11,161 nt of DNA from Conidiobolus incongruus B7586 (lineage: Eukaryota > Entomophthoromycota > Entomophthoromycetes > Entomophthorales > Conidiobolaceae), in the NCBI GenBank assembly GCA_000697335.1, contig JNEM01009562.1, positions 1 to 11,161 of the forward strand. Reading direction: 5' to 3'. Position numbers and translations under genes: made by a program. The notes beneath the pieces are model-generated. The model saw only the letters and a list, made by a program, of their open reading frames with translations. It was not told the origin of the DNA and ran no database searches. This document shows positions 1 to 9,230 of this stretch, in pieces; position 1 is the stretch's first letter; every line of letters begins with the position of its first letter.

Positions 1-1004
1 AAGACTGAAATTTGATGTTTCACAAACCAATTAAATTTTCCTGTAGAAATTTTCTTTCTTGTAAGCTGGTTTTTTAATTGCCTAAAACAATTATAATCAT
101 ATAGGTTATAATCTAAGGAATATACTAGATGTAGTAGTTTTTTCCAGTTATTTTTAATTAGAAAGTTTTTTACAACTTTAGATTTATGTATTTTGTAATT
201 ATCATGCAAAATAATAGGTTTTCTCAAATTATATTGAGAATACCAATTAGAAATAGTTTTATTTAAAAAAGAAATATAAAGTTTACTATTAATAGATTTT
301 CCTTTAAGAATTAAATAAGAATAGTATATGCTATTATAATCTATTGCTACAATTAACATTCACTTATTAATAAAGTGTTTATTTAAAGGAATTTGTAGAG
401 GGGGTTGATTTGGTTTAATCTAACACTTTGATTTATGTTTTAACAAAGGATTATACAAAGAAATTTAAGATTCATTAATTGTAATAATTTGCTGTAAAAG
501 CTTTAGTTTCTAGTTATACCTTAGTAAATTTTATTTAACAATAGCTACTCTAGCTTTTTTTTAAGCTTTAGTTAAATTATAAGGTACCTATTTTACATTT
601 TTATTAATTAATTTTAATTTAAACTTTAATATATATAAAATACTTGTGTGACTAATATTAGAGTGTCTTGATAATTCTCTAGCTGAAATAAAAAGGTGCT
701 TTTCAATATAATTTTTTACTTTATTAATAATTAGAAGAGTAACAGTTGAAATTAGTCTTTTAGATTTTAGCAAGTTTTAGGTAGTTTCTCTCTTAGCTTT
801 AAAGTAATTTACCTAGTGATAAATTGTTGATTTAGATAATGTTTCATTACCAAAAGTTGTTTGTAAATTTTGAATGATTTTAGAGGGTTTGTGGTTAAGT
901 TTTACTAATACTAAAATAAAAGACTTTTGATGGTTACTATTTGGTTTAAGCATGATTAAATTAAACAACTAATTTTAAAAAATTCATTTTTTAATCAAAA
1001 AAAT

Positions 1005-1007
<3 letters not shown>
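1..1007 (-). mobile_element. Mariner-type DNA transposon remnant, truncated by the window edge
   Basis: This is a Tc1/mariner superfamily element read on the minus strand. Seen: its transposase frame (3-953) has mariner hallmarks in order, ending in D,D34D spacing. Upstream of the transposase start there are about 54 bp of AT-rich leader before a (TA)14 tract at 1008-1035. Mariners insert at TA dinucleotides, so this tract is a plausible insertion target, which would put the element's 5' end near 1007. I could not identify a terminal inverted repeat, because its partner lies left of position 1 outside the window. The 3' end is also outside. The copy is dead, since the transposase carries about nine in-frame stops. 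Its boundary at 1007 is inferred. Confidence 0.8.
3..953 (-). pseudogene. Mariner transposase pseudogene (D,D34D), C terminus outside window
   Basis: The product would cut and rejoin transposon ends at TA sites. From ATG at 953-951 one frame runs 317 codons to the left edge with no frameshift. Visible parts are: a first helix-turn-helix (residues about 20-46, 'GNETLSKSTIYH'); a second one (about 88-110, 'SARELSRHSNISHTSILYIL'); the linker 'VPYNLTKA' (family WVPHEL-type); 'LHDN' with the second catalytic Asp at 251; and 'YSLDYNLYDYN' with the third Asp at 286, exactly 34 residues between. The first catalytic Asp is replaced by Asn at residue 160 ('TINES' for 'TGDE'). In-frame stops fall at codons 47, 59, 122, 131, 141, 148, 163, 178 and 198. 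Codons 47, 122, 163 and 178 are Trp positions in many mariners. Residue numbering tracks Mos1 (345 aa) closely, so only about 25-30 residues are missing at the edge. Confidence 0.88.

Positions 1008-1035
<28 letters not shown>
1008..1035. repeat. (TA)14 microsatellite
   Basis: A perfect TA dinucleotide run of 28 bp sits just outside the 5' side of the mariner remnant. Mariners duplicate a TA on insertion, so the tract may be the original target or may have expanded from the duplicated TA after insertion. The sequence alone does not distinguish these. Confidence 0.95.
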
Positions 1036-1038
<3 letters not shown>

Positions 1039-1936
1039 CAAAACTATTTATTTTCCTATTTGTTTTGTATATATTTGCTTATTTGAAACTAATAATATGT
1101 TTGAAAAATCAGAAATTAAAAAATTTCCCATTTCTTCAATTCTATGGTAATAATAATTTATATTATTTCTCGGTCTAGTAATATTCAATTGATATAATCT
1201 AATTTGGTAATTGTGATTATACATATACTGAAAAACATTGCATTAAGTAGATTTTAAAATAATCATAAACAGCATTTTATACAATATTCAAAAGATCAAT
1301 ATTCTCGAAGTATTATTATTGGATTAAATTAATTAAAAATATAGATGATTAAATTGTGAGAAATTTAGTACCATTTGAATATTCTCACATCTGATGAACA
1401 ATTTCAAATGATTACATAATGATTATAAATATATACACATGCAATCAAATTACACTAAAATTCTACTAGAAATAGAACATACAAATTTGTACCGTATTAT
1501 TTTGTTAATTTTTTAATAGTACTTAGTATAATTAGAATATATATTCAATCGTTTTAATTATAACATTGAATATTTTTAAATCAAATAAAAATTAATTTAA
1601 TTTTTAAAAGGAATATATATAGAAAATATTTGAAAGAAATAAAACTATGAAATAAGTTATTTGATCAATTATAATATTAAAATAAAATGTATTTAGTATT
1701 TTATTTGATAAACTATAAATTGATTTTTTTTTCAGTTAAATAATTATTGATAATGATTAGAAATAAAGTCACAACTAAAATAAACATTCAAGTCCCATAA
1801 AGAACAAGGTATAACATTATTTATAAAATTGAATTTTAATCCTTATTTGATTTTTAAATTGATGACGAAATAATAAATAATTCATTTTTATTATTCAAAT
1901 TCATTATAAAAATAATCTTTTTACCTATTATTTGTC
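1036..1936. other. Gene-free AT-rich spacer upstream of CAND1
   Basis: About 0.9 kb between the mariner and the CAND1 start codon. It is rich in short A and T runs, and I see no coding frame, RNA gene or transposon similarity in either strand. It must contain the CAND1 promoter and 5' UTR, but no specific element stands out from the AT-rich background. Confidence 0.6.
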
Positions 1937-4900
1937 ATGAATAATCAAGATTCTAATGTTGTATTATCTAATTTATTGCCCAAAGTAATACAATAATTAT
2001 ATATTATTTTATTAATTCTTATTAAATATATTAATAGTTAGATGAATTGGATGTTGACTTCCGTTTTATGGGTCTTACCGATATTCAAACTCATTTGAAC
2101 CATCCTAGGGTAGTAATTCCTGGCCAATGGGAAGATTCATTGTTTCATGGAGTCGCCAAATTAACTAGGGATGAAAACCTTGAAATTGTTAATTTAGCTT
2201 TAAAGACGTAAGCTTTTAAATAATAATAATAATAATAATATAATTTACCCATAGATTTATTATTTCTACTAGTTTGGCTTTGGTTTTGACTAAGTTACCA
2301 CCTCATTATACAGAACAAGCTATCACAAAACTTCTTACACTTATAAATGAAGGTGATGACCGATTGGTAGATGCTGCTACAACTGGTAAATTTTATTATA
2401 AAAATTAAAATTTCAACTTATTCAATTTTTTAAATAGGTTTTACTCATATTTTGCCAATTTTATCACACTGTCCCGTTGAATTAAGACATAAAATTGTCA
2501 AGGATTTGGCCACTTCACTTTTAAATAGTCTTAGTCAAAAGGTAAACGTAAATATTATATTATAATTTCAGCTAAACTAACGTTATCATATTTTACAGCC
2601 TGCTGAAAATCAAACTCAATACCATCTCGAAGTACTCTTAGAAGTATTGAAATTTTGGGGACCTCTAGTATTCGCTAGTCAACAAGAAAGCTCTACAATT
2701 GATTCCGAAATGCAAACAAAAACTTTAAATGCTATTATTCCTCTTCTTCAATCTGACAAATCCATTTTGAGAAGAAAATCTGTAAATGTGTTGAATAGCC
2801 TCATTCCTTTACTCGACGACGACCATTACAATCGTTTAGCAGAACATTTAAAGGATCAATTAAACCACTTTGCCAACTTGATTGTTCCTTCACCTCCTGC
2901 TGAAAATAGACATAGTGAGCATACTAGAGCTATCCTTCAAGCTTTGACTACTTTCGCTAAACTTTCTGGCGAAAAATTCGGTCAACATGTTTCTGGAATT
3001 ATTTCCAACTTATTCTCACTGATTGAATCTGGAGTTGACGAAGTCAAGGAAGCCGCTTTACAGTGCATTGAATACATTGTACTAAAATGTAGTGACAATA
3101 TTCAACCATATATGCAAGAAGTTTTCAGTATTATTCTCAAGTTTCTCAAATATGATCCTAATTACGCTGATGATGACGACGATGACGATGTAATGGAGAC
3201 TGATGAAGATCAAGATGACGATTTCCTTGATGATGACGAAGATGGAATCTATTCCGATGATGAAGATCTCTCATGGAAAGTACGCAGAGCTAGTGCCAAA
3301 GTATTTGTTTCTCTCTTTGCTACTCAATCACAATTATTGTCCAAATTCCATGAAGAGTTGGCACCTTTACTTATTAGAAGATTCTCAGAAAGAGAAGAAA
3401 ATGTAAGAGTTGAAGTTATTCAAGCTTATATCACTTTATTACATCACACCAGAGAAATTGTTCGTAATGTCCATATTGATCAAAATCAAATGACACCTCT
3501 TGAATCCGACACAATTATTTCATCCTATATCACTAAGCGTAGAAAGGTTGACACTCCTCCAGTCTTTGAAAGTTTCGAAAATCAAGATTCTATTGGTTAT
3601 AATTGTCAAAAGAGTTTGGTTGAGAGTTTACCACGTCTAATTCCCGCTGTCGTCAAGCAACTCAATGGAAAGTCAATTGAAACTCACCAAAGTATTTTCC
3701 AACTTATTGATGAACTCACTCTCGTTATTCCTGGCCATTTAATTCCTTATCTTGATTCATTTGCTCCTTATATTCAACGCTCACTTGGCTCTCAGGGCAC
3801 TAAACTTGTTGGATTAAGCTTTAACCCCAATCAAATGAGCACTACCCTTCAGTCTACCGTTTTGGTCTTTGTAAAGGATTTGATCAAAACTCATGATGTT
3901 GCTGCCTTTGGTACTCACTTACCATGGTTGACCGATGTTGTTATTACCGGATTAGATGATGCTTGTCGCTCCAAGACCAACGAACAAGGTTATCGTACTT
4001 GTGAACAGTACTTCAAATCTTTGAGAACTGATGAAATTCCTGCAGTTTCGGGACTCGATGTTCACTTTACCAAGATTTATAAGAAATTAATCGAAATTAT
4101 CCAACATACCATTCAGAGCTCCGATACAGTTGGAAGAAACAAGGCATTGACATGTCTTGGAACTCAGTTAAATCACTCTGCCGATTTATTGGGTAATGAG
4201 ATCTCCAACTTAGGCCCACTTTTGCAAAATCTTCTCACTGAACAATCCTCTCCCATCTTCCCATTAAAAACTTTATTCCTTCTTCTTCAATGTCCATTTG
4301 TCGAATGGAACTCCATCTCTGAAAATCATCCTCTTACTCAAATCGCCATCAACTTGCTCCCTATCCTTCCTCCCTTCCTTCAAAAATCATCTCAACTTAA
4401 ATTGACTGCCTTGATGTCGATTCATGAGATTGTCTCCAAGCTCGATAGATTCATTACTCCTCAAGTTTTCGAATCTGTCTTGACTAATTTACAAGGTTTA
4501 ATTAATGATTCTGATCTTCAGATTCTTCCTATTGTAGTAGACACTTTGACTGAATCCATTAAAGAAGAATTGGATTCCATCATTCGCACTAATAATTTGA
4601 ATTTAATTACAACACCCTCCTACTTTGCTTCTTATTCAGAACTTTTAAAGAGTCCTGTTCTCCAAGGTGTTACACTCAATAAGGTTGTTAATTTCTTCCG
4701 TCAATTGGTCATCGCCGCTGACAGTTGTGGTAATCCCCAAGTTGGTCAAAACTTACTACAAGTTGTTCAGGAACCTATCCGTCACTCTAACACTTCTAAT
4801 GCATTAGAATTATCCAAATCTGCCTACACTACCCTTGCTAAAGTCACCGCTGGCCTCACTTTGACATCCAATGAAAGAGTTCAGGGCCTTATTCCTGATC

Positions 4901-6153
4901 TTGCTCAGATCATTCAAAATGAAGGCTACAACGGAAAACATCTTCAACTTTCTTTATTAATTATTGGTGAAATTGGAAAGTCATATGATTTATCTGGCTT
5001 TGAACACATCTTCACAGCTTGTCTCGAACATTTAAGAAATACTAATGCTCCTGAAGATATTAAACTTGCTTCTGCTTTCGCTCTTGGTGGTATTACTGTC
5101 TCTAAATTGGATTTCTTCTTACCTAAATTCCTCAGCGAACTTAGATCCAATGAACAAAATCGTAATTTATTACTTCTTGCTCTCAAAGAAGTTACTGCTC
5201 AGTTTGCTAACGTTTATCAAACCCTTGACCCCAATGTACGCGCTGAATATGGAACTGAATTCTGGGCACTTCTTTCTGCAAATGAGGATACCAGGATCGC
5301 TGAACAAGAAGAGGCCACTCGCAATATTGTTTCTGAAGCTCTTAGCCACGTCCTTTCCACAGATCCTGCAACTTTCCTTCCTAAACTTCAACAAAGCATT
5401 AGCGACGAATCTTTTGCCGGAAAATCCACTCTTATTGCTGCTTTAAGATACACTTTAACTCACTTTGCTTCCCTTGAGGTACTCTCTACCAGTGCTTTAG
5501 AGCCTCTCTTGGTTGCTACACTTCAGAAACTCTTACCTCATCTTAGCTCTTCCAACCTCGATATCTGCAAGATCACTATCATTACTTTCAATGCTTCAAT
5601 TCATCATCAACCTAAACTCTTGACCACATTATTACCCGATTTAATTCCCAAGCTTTTGGATTTGTCTAAACCTCGCCCTGAACTTGTACGTGTTGTTGAT
5701 ATGGGTCCATTTAAGGTTAATGTTGACGATGGTCTCGAAGTTCGTAAATCTACCTATGAATGCTGGCTCACTCTTCTCAACGTGATTCCCGACCGATTCG
5801 ACGCCAAGCCAGTGCTCTTGCAAGCTATCCAAGGATTAAGTGACATGAACGAGATCAAGCAACTCGCCATCACAGTGCTCCTAAAACTCAGTCAGATCAT
5901 GCCCACCACTGTCGCATCCCACCTTGATTACATCGTCGATCCCCTCACCCAGACACTCAGCATCAAGCTCAAAGATAACGCTATTAAGCAGGATCGCGAA
6001 AAGCACCAAGACATGATCATTAGTATTTCACGTCTCTTAAAGGGATTGGAGCCTCTCCTAGCACTTAATCTCAGTCCTAAATTTCAAGCCTTCTTCACCA
6101 ACTACACCCAGAATCCAGATTATAAGGAACTCTACTTGGGAATAGGACATTAG
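1937..6153 (+). CDS. CAND1: CAND1/TIP120 cullin-associated NEDD8-dissociated protein, five exons, 1,329 aa
   Basis: CAND1 proteins are HEAT-repeat solenoids that clamp un-neddylated cullin-RBX1 and exchange F-box/adaptor modules of SCF-type ubiquitin ligases. Exons by GT-AG and homology: 1937-1984, 2038-2207, 2273-2385, 2438-2541, 2599-6153, totalling 3,990 nt including the TAG stop. The start is the first ATG after an in-frame TAA at 1913. The N terminus 'VVLSNLLPK' then 'DVDFRFM' lines up with human CAND1 (ISNLLEKM...DFRFM). Hallmarks: an acidic loop at about residues 336-370 followed by 'WKVRRA' (371-376), and the near-invariant 'MGPFKVNVDDGLEVRKS' (1180-1196). The protein is about 100 aa longer than human (1,230). 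One added segment holds 'KRRKV' at 458-462, resembling a nuclear localisation signal. All introns lie in the first 660 bp. The last 350 bp are markedly richer in C-ending codons than the rest. No lesion was seen; it appears intact. Confidence 0.95.
2208..2272 (+). other. CAND1 intron 2, with TAA microsatellite and a second in-frame acceptor
   Basis: Donor GTAAGC, 65 nt, phase 2. A (TAA)n tract fills about 2218-2240. Two TAG acceptors are possible, ending at 2254 and 2272, exactly 18 nt apart and in the same frame. The downstream one gives 'LALKT-LALVLTKL', which aligns without gaps to human 'LAVKC-LGPLVSKV', so I chose it. Use of the upstream one would add six residues (FIISTS). Confidence 0.85.
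2542..2598 (+). other. CAND1 intron 4, with a clear branch-point-like motif
   Basis: Donor GTAAAC after AAG, 57 nt, phase 0. An 'AACTAACG' branch-point-like sequence lies roughly 20 nt before the TTTTACAG acceptor. An earlier TTTCAG (ending near 2570) precedes that motif, and its use would shift the frame, so it is not the acceptor. Introns 1 (1985-2037) and 3 (2386-2437) have the same size class and GTAA donors. Confidence 0.85.
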
Positions 6154-7456
6154 TTTAGTAGGAAATCATTAGTGCAATTATTTTAAAATTTTATTAAAAC
6201 ATATTTTTATTGTTGAAATATTCTTAAATATTTCATTTATAACGTAAATTTTCAAATTATTTTAATATTAATTAATTCTAACAAAATTAACTATAAGTTT
6301 GATGATATTTAGAAAATACCTAATAACTTCATTACTTTAATAGATTATTCAATTTATTTATTTCCAATTGATTTGATTTATAAATTAATGAGTATTTTAT
6401 TCTAATAATAATAAAGTTTTCAGTTTCAACCAACTTAACTATAATAATTGTAATGATTATTGAAAAAAATAATATGAGCTGATGCTATATTATTCCTCTG
6501 CATATTAATCAAATTTAACTTTTGTTCCAAAAATAATTGACTAAGATTCAATTGATAAACATTAAATAATTTTTTAATAAATATTAGAAATTCTTTTAAT
6601 AAATTTCAAAATTCAATTTCTAAATGAATTTGATTTAAAACAAGGTTTTGGTAAATACAAAAATTGAGTCTTTATATTGTCATCGTTCAACTACTTTCAT
6701 ATGAATTGAGTCAAAGTGTATATCAAGGTTGAATTATTTAATGCAAACTGATGTTAACATTTAGATAGATAAATTTAAGTGATTGTTATTTACCCATAAA
6801 TGTTGAATATACAGATGTTATTTTGTTGTAAGTTTATTACAATTATTTAATTGTGATAATATTTCCTGAAACTTTCAAATTTATCAAACTCACATTATCA
6901 ATGATCAATCAAATTTTAGTTAATGTTTAAAATTTTGACGTTTGATATTCAATCATTATATATATATATTTGTTTTCAAGTTTTACATATTTTGGTATTA
7001 TTCATGAGATTTTGACAAATATAAGGAAATAATCAATTCAATATTAATATTTGAATTAGACCTATACTAGGTATTGGGTTAAACATTTATATTGAATTGA
7101 TAATATTGTTGGAAAAATAATTTTAGAAAATTGAAAATAAATTTATTTTGATAATAAAATACATGAATAATAGGAATATATTATCAATTAAATTGGATTT
7201 GGATTCATTGTTGAATTAGCATGTAATATTTTTGGGAATTTTGGTATTAACATTTTGATATATATATTTATATTGGTGTATATATAACCGTTAAAATGAT
7301 TTTTATCAGGATATTGGGTCCTATAAATACTTATTTGGTATTACACCATTACAAGTTCTTACAACACTTGAAAATTCTTAATCATATATATATTACTAAT
7401 ACATGTAAAATATTACTAATTAATAATTTAAACTTCATTCTCTTCCCAAAACATAG
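6154..7456. other. Gene-free spacer between CAND1 and the WRNIP1 pseudogene
   Basis: About 1.3 kb, strongly AT-rich. The left end must hold the CAND1 3' UTR; I see no AATAAA closer than the copy near 6409, which may be chance in such sequence. The right end (about 7390-7456) resembles an intron tail: a GTAAAA donor candidate at 7405, 'TACTAAT' a few bases later, a pyrimidine-rich stretch, and an ACATAG acceptor ending at 7456. An open frame beginning at 7296 could splice in phase through this into the UBZ exon, but its protein resembles nothing in the family. No tRNA, repeat family or transposon was recognised. Confidence 0.5.
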
Positions 7457-9015
7457 TAGAATGTCCAACTTGCGGTAATCAAGTGTATATGGACCTAATC
7501 AACAGTCATTTGAATTCCGACTGCAAAGTAGGACTAGTCACCAATTTATTCGCTACATCCAGCAGTGGTTTTTAAAAAGCTTCAACACCCACCAAGCGAA
7601 AAAACATTAGCGAGTTTTTCAGTCCTGTCACAAAGGTTAAAAAGGAATCCAAAATCGAGGACAAAACTCTCAATTCAGAAGCAAACCACGAAGAACTATC
7701 AAAAACTTTGTCACCTACAAAATCACCAAGTCCGTTAAAACTAACTCGAGAAAACTAAAAAGACGTACCATTAGCCGAGCGCGTACGTTCCAAAACCCTC
7801 GAAGAATTTTTTTGGCCAGCACAAATTCTTGAACAAAGACATCACCCTATATAAACTCATCACCCAATAGAAGACCTTACCATCCCTAGTACTCTGGGAC
7901 CCTCCATGCTGTAGCAAGTCTACATTAGCAAACATTCTCAAACACGAACTAGCCAATATCTATCAGTTCTCATCGCTATCCGCAGTCACGAATAAAGTTG
8001 AAGACATCAAAAATGTTTGGGACAATGCCTACAATGCAAGGAAATGCTCTAGAAAAAGCACTATCCTATTCCTCGACGAAATCCACCGCTTCTCCAAATC
8101 CCAGCAAAAGACCCTATTTCCTGGTATAGAACGCGGTGATTTCATGTTGGTGGGAGCAACTACCAAAAACCCATCATCTCATCTTAACTCTTCACTCCTA
8201 AATCGTTGTCAAACTTTAATTTTCGAGAAATTGGACACTGAAGATTTGACAAAGATTTTACAGAGAGCTCAATTCATAGTTGAAAATACTTCATTGAAGG
8301 ATGATAGTATTAAATTATTAACTAACTCAAGTGATGGAGATGCAAGACAAGACCTCAATTATTTGAATTTAATCATGAAATCGACCCCTCAAGATACTAG
8401 AGAGACTCTAAATTCTGAAAAATTTAACATTATCATTACTAAAAAATTAATCCTTTATGATCAGAAGGGCGAAGAGCATTACAATTTGCTATCGGCATTC
8501 CACAAATTGGTACGCGGTAGCTCCGTTGATGGTGCACTTTACTGGCTAGGTCGCATACTATACTCCGGACATGATACTTTGTGCATAGCACGTAGAATGG
8601 TCATCATCGCTTCCGAAGATGTTGGTCTCGCAGACAACTCCGCCCTCCCATTAGCAGTAAGTACCTATCAAAGCTTCTACTTCATTGGCATGCCAGAATC
8701 TTATGTGATACTGGCCCACTGCGCCACATACCTAGCTCAATCTCCCAAATCCGCATCTATATGCAAAGCTGTTGAACAAGTGAAAAATTTTGTGAAGAAT
8801 GACAATGCTCATCCAATCCCATTTCATCTTAGGAATGCACCCACGAGGTTGATGAAGGTGGTTGGATAGTCGGATGGATACATTTATAATCCGAACTATG
8901 ATCCCAACGATCCCAGGGTAAAGCTCAGACCTATTTGCCTGATGCGATTAAGCATGTGAGATTTTTTAAAGACAATAGCAAAGAAGAGAAGAACAGTGCC
9001 AGCAACCGTGAATAA
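7457..9015 (+). pseudogene. WRNIP1: WRNIP1/Mgs1 (MgsA/RarA family) AAA+ ATPase pseudogene
   Basis: WRNIP1/Mgs1 acts at stalled replication forks: a UBZ4 finger binds ubiquitin (including on PCNA) and an AAA+ clamp-loader-like core hydrolyses ATP. Seen in order: UBZ4 'VECPTCGNQV...INSHLNSDC' (7456-7524, CxxC...HxxxC); a linker with basic 'PTKRKN' and PIP-box-like 'ISEFF'; 'PLAERVRSKTLEEF' (7768-7809); a Walker A site (7898-7924); intact Walker B 'ILFLDEIHRF' (8063-8092); sensor 1 'GATTKNPS' (8153-8176); 'LLNRC' arginine finger; then a lid and C-terminal oligomerisation region ('SEDVGLADNSALPLA') to 8869, with a displaced tail 'TYLPDAIKHVRFFK' ending at TAA 9013-9015. Damage: stops at 7573, 7756, 7868 and 8867; one extra T in the T7 run 7807-7813; a second frameshift near 8915-8930. 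Walker A reads 'WDPPCCSKST' instead of WGPPGCGKTT, losing the key glycines. No internal introns. The 5' start, probably a short upstream exon, is not resolved. Confidence 0.9.
8144..8869 (+). other. Longest surviving open stretch of the WRNIP1 pseudogene (241 codons)
   Basis: This ATG is an internal methionine of the AAA+ core ('FMLVGATT'), not a natural start. The 241-codon frame keeps sensor 1, the arginine finger, the lid and the C-terminal oligomerisation domain with no lesion, whereas the preceding 690 bp hold three stops, a frameshift and the Walker A loss. If translated alone it would lack both nucleotide-binding motifs. I treat it as part of the pseudogene, not a separate gene. Confidence 0.6.
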
Positions 9016-9230
9016 GTCCTTGATAATTTATTAGATTCTTTGTAAATTCATTTTTATATGATATGATTTTTTTTACTTTGCATTTCCTTTAACAATAAAT
9101 GGCAAATTAAAAAATTTTATTAATTATATTTATATTGATCATATTTTCAAAAAAAAGTAGTTAAAATTTATTAAAGATTACAAACACAATACAAAAAACT
9201 TAATAAAATTAATACATCTTTTCCAAATCA
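9016..9230. other. Convergent 3' intergenic spacer with candidate poly(A) signals
   Basis: The WRNIP1 pseudogene and the ankyrin gene face each other across 215 bp. An AATAAA lies at 9094-9099 on the plus strand, 79 bp after the pseudogene's terminal stop. On the minus strand AATAAA occurs at 9172-9167 and 9121-9116, about 60 and 110 bp after the ankyrin stop codon. In AT-rich DNA such hexamers are common, so these are candidates only. Confidence 0.4.

Noticed and set aside
3203-3406. 67-codon plus-strand frame inside CAND1
   Set aside because: It is the out-of-frame reading of the repetitive GAT/GAC acidic loop and carries no independent similarity.
5045-5446. 133-codon Leu-rich plus-strand frame inside CAND1, looking hydrophobic
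   Set aside because: It is a shadow frame produced by CTT/CTC-rich codons of the real gene; the apparent hydrophobicity follows from that.
4944-5832. Three minus-strand open frames opposite CAND1 (80, 74 and 63 codons)
   Set aside because: They are antisense shadows of a well-supported conserved gene, with no recognised motif.
7059-7075. Imperfect palindrome 'ACCTATACTAGGT' in the spacer
   Set aside because: It is a single short imperfect inverted repeat in AT-rich DNA with no partner copy in the window; chance is the simpler explanation.
7296-7478. 60-codon plus-strand open frame ahead of the WRNIP1 pseudogene
   Set aside because: Its protein is low complexity and unlike any WRNIP1 N terminus. 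It could splice in phase to the UBZ exon through a plausible intron, but that is a one-in-three coincidence, so I did not use it as exon 1.
7573-7870. TAA/TAG might encode Gln in this organism, making the WRNIP1 copy and the mariner intact
   Set aside because: CAND1 uses only CAA and CAG for Gln over 1,329 codons with no TAA or TAG inside and ends at TAG. The WRNIP1 copy also has frameshifts and a ruined Walker A, and several mariner stops sit at Trp, not Gln, positions.
7771-7956. 61-codon minus-strand frame opposite the WRNIP1 pseudogene
   Set aside because: It lies antisense to the conserved AAA+ core and has no similarity of its own.
7457-9015. Processed (retro-copied) origin of the WRNIP1 pseudogene
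   Set aside because: It lacks internal introns, but the neighbouring CAND1 also has none after its 5' end, and I see no 3' A tail or flanking duplication, so intronlessness is not informative.
1937-9015. Functional ubiquitin cluster of CAND1 with WRNIP1
   Set aside because: The two act in different processes, the second is broken, and 1.3 kb separates them; nothing suggests co-regulation.
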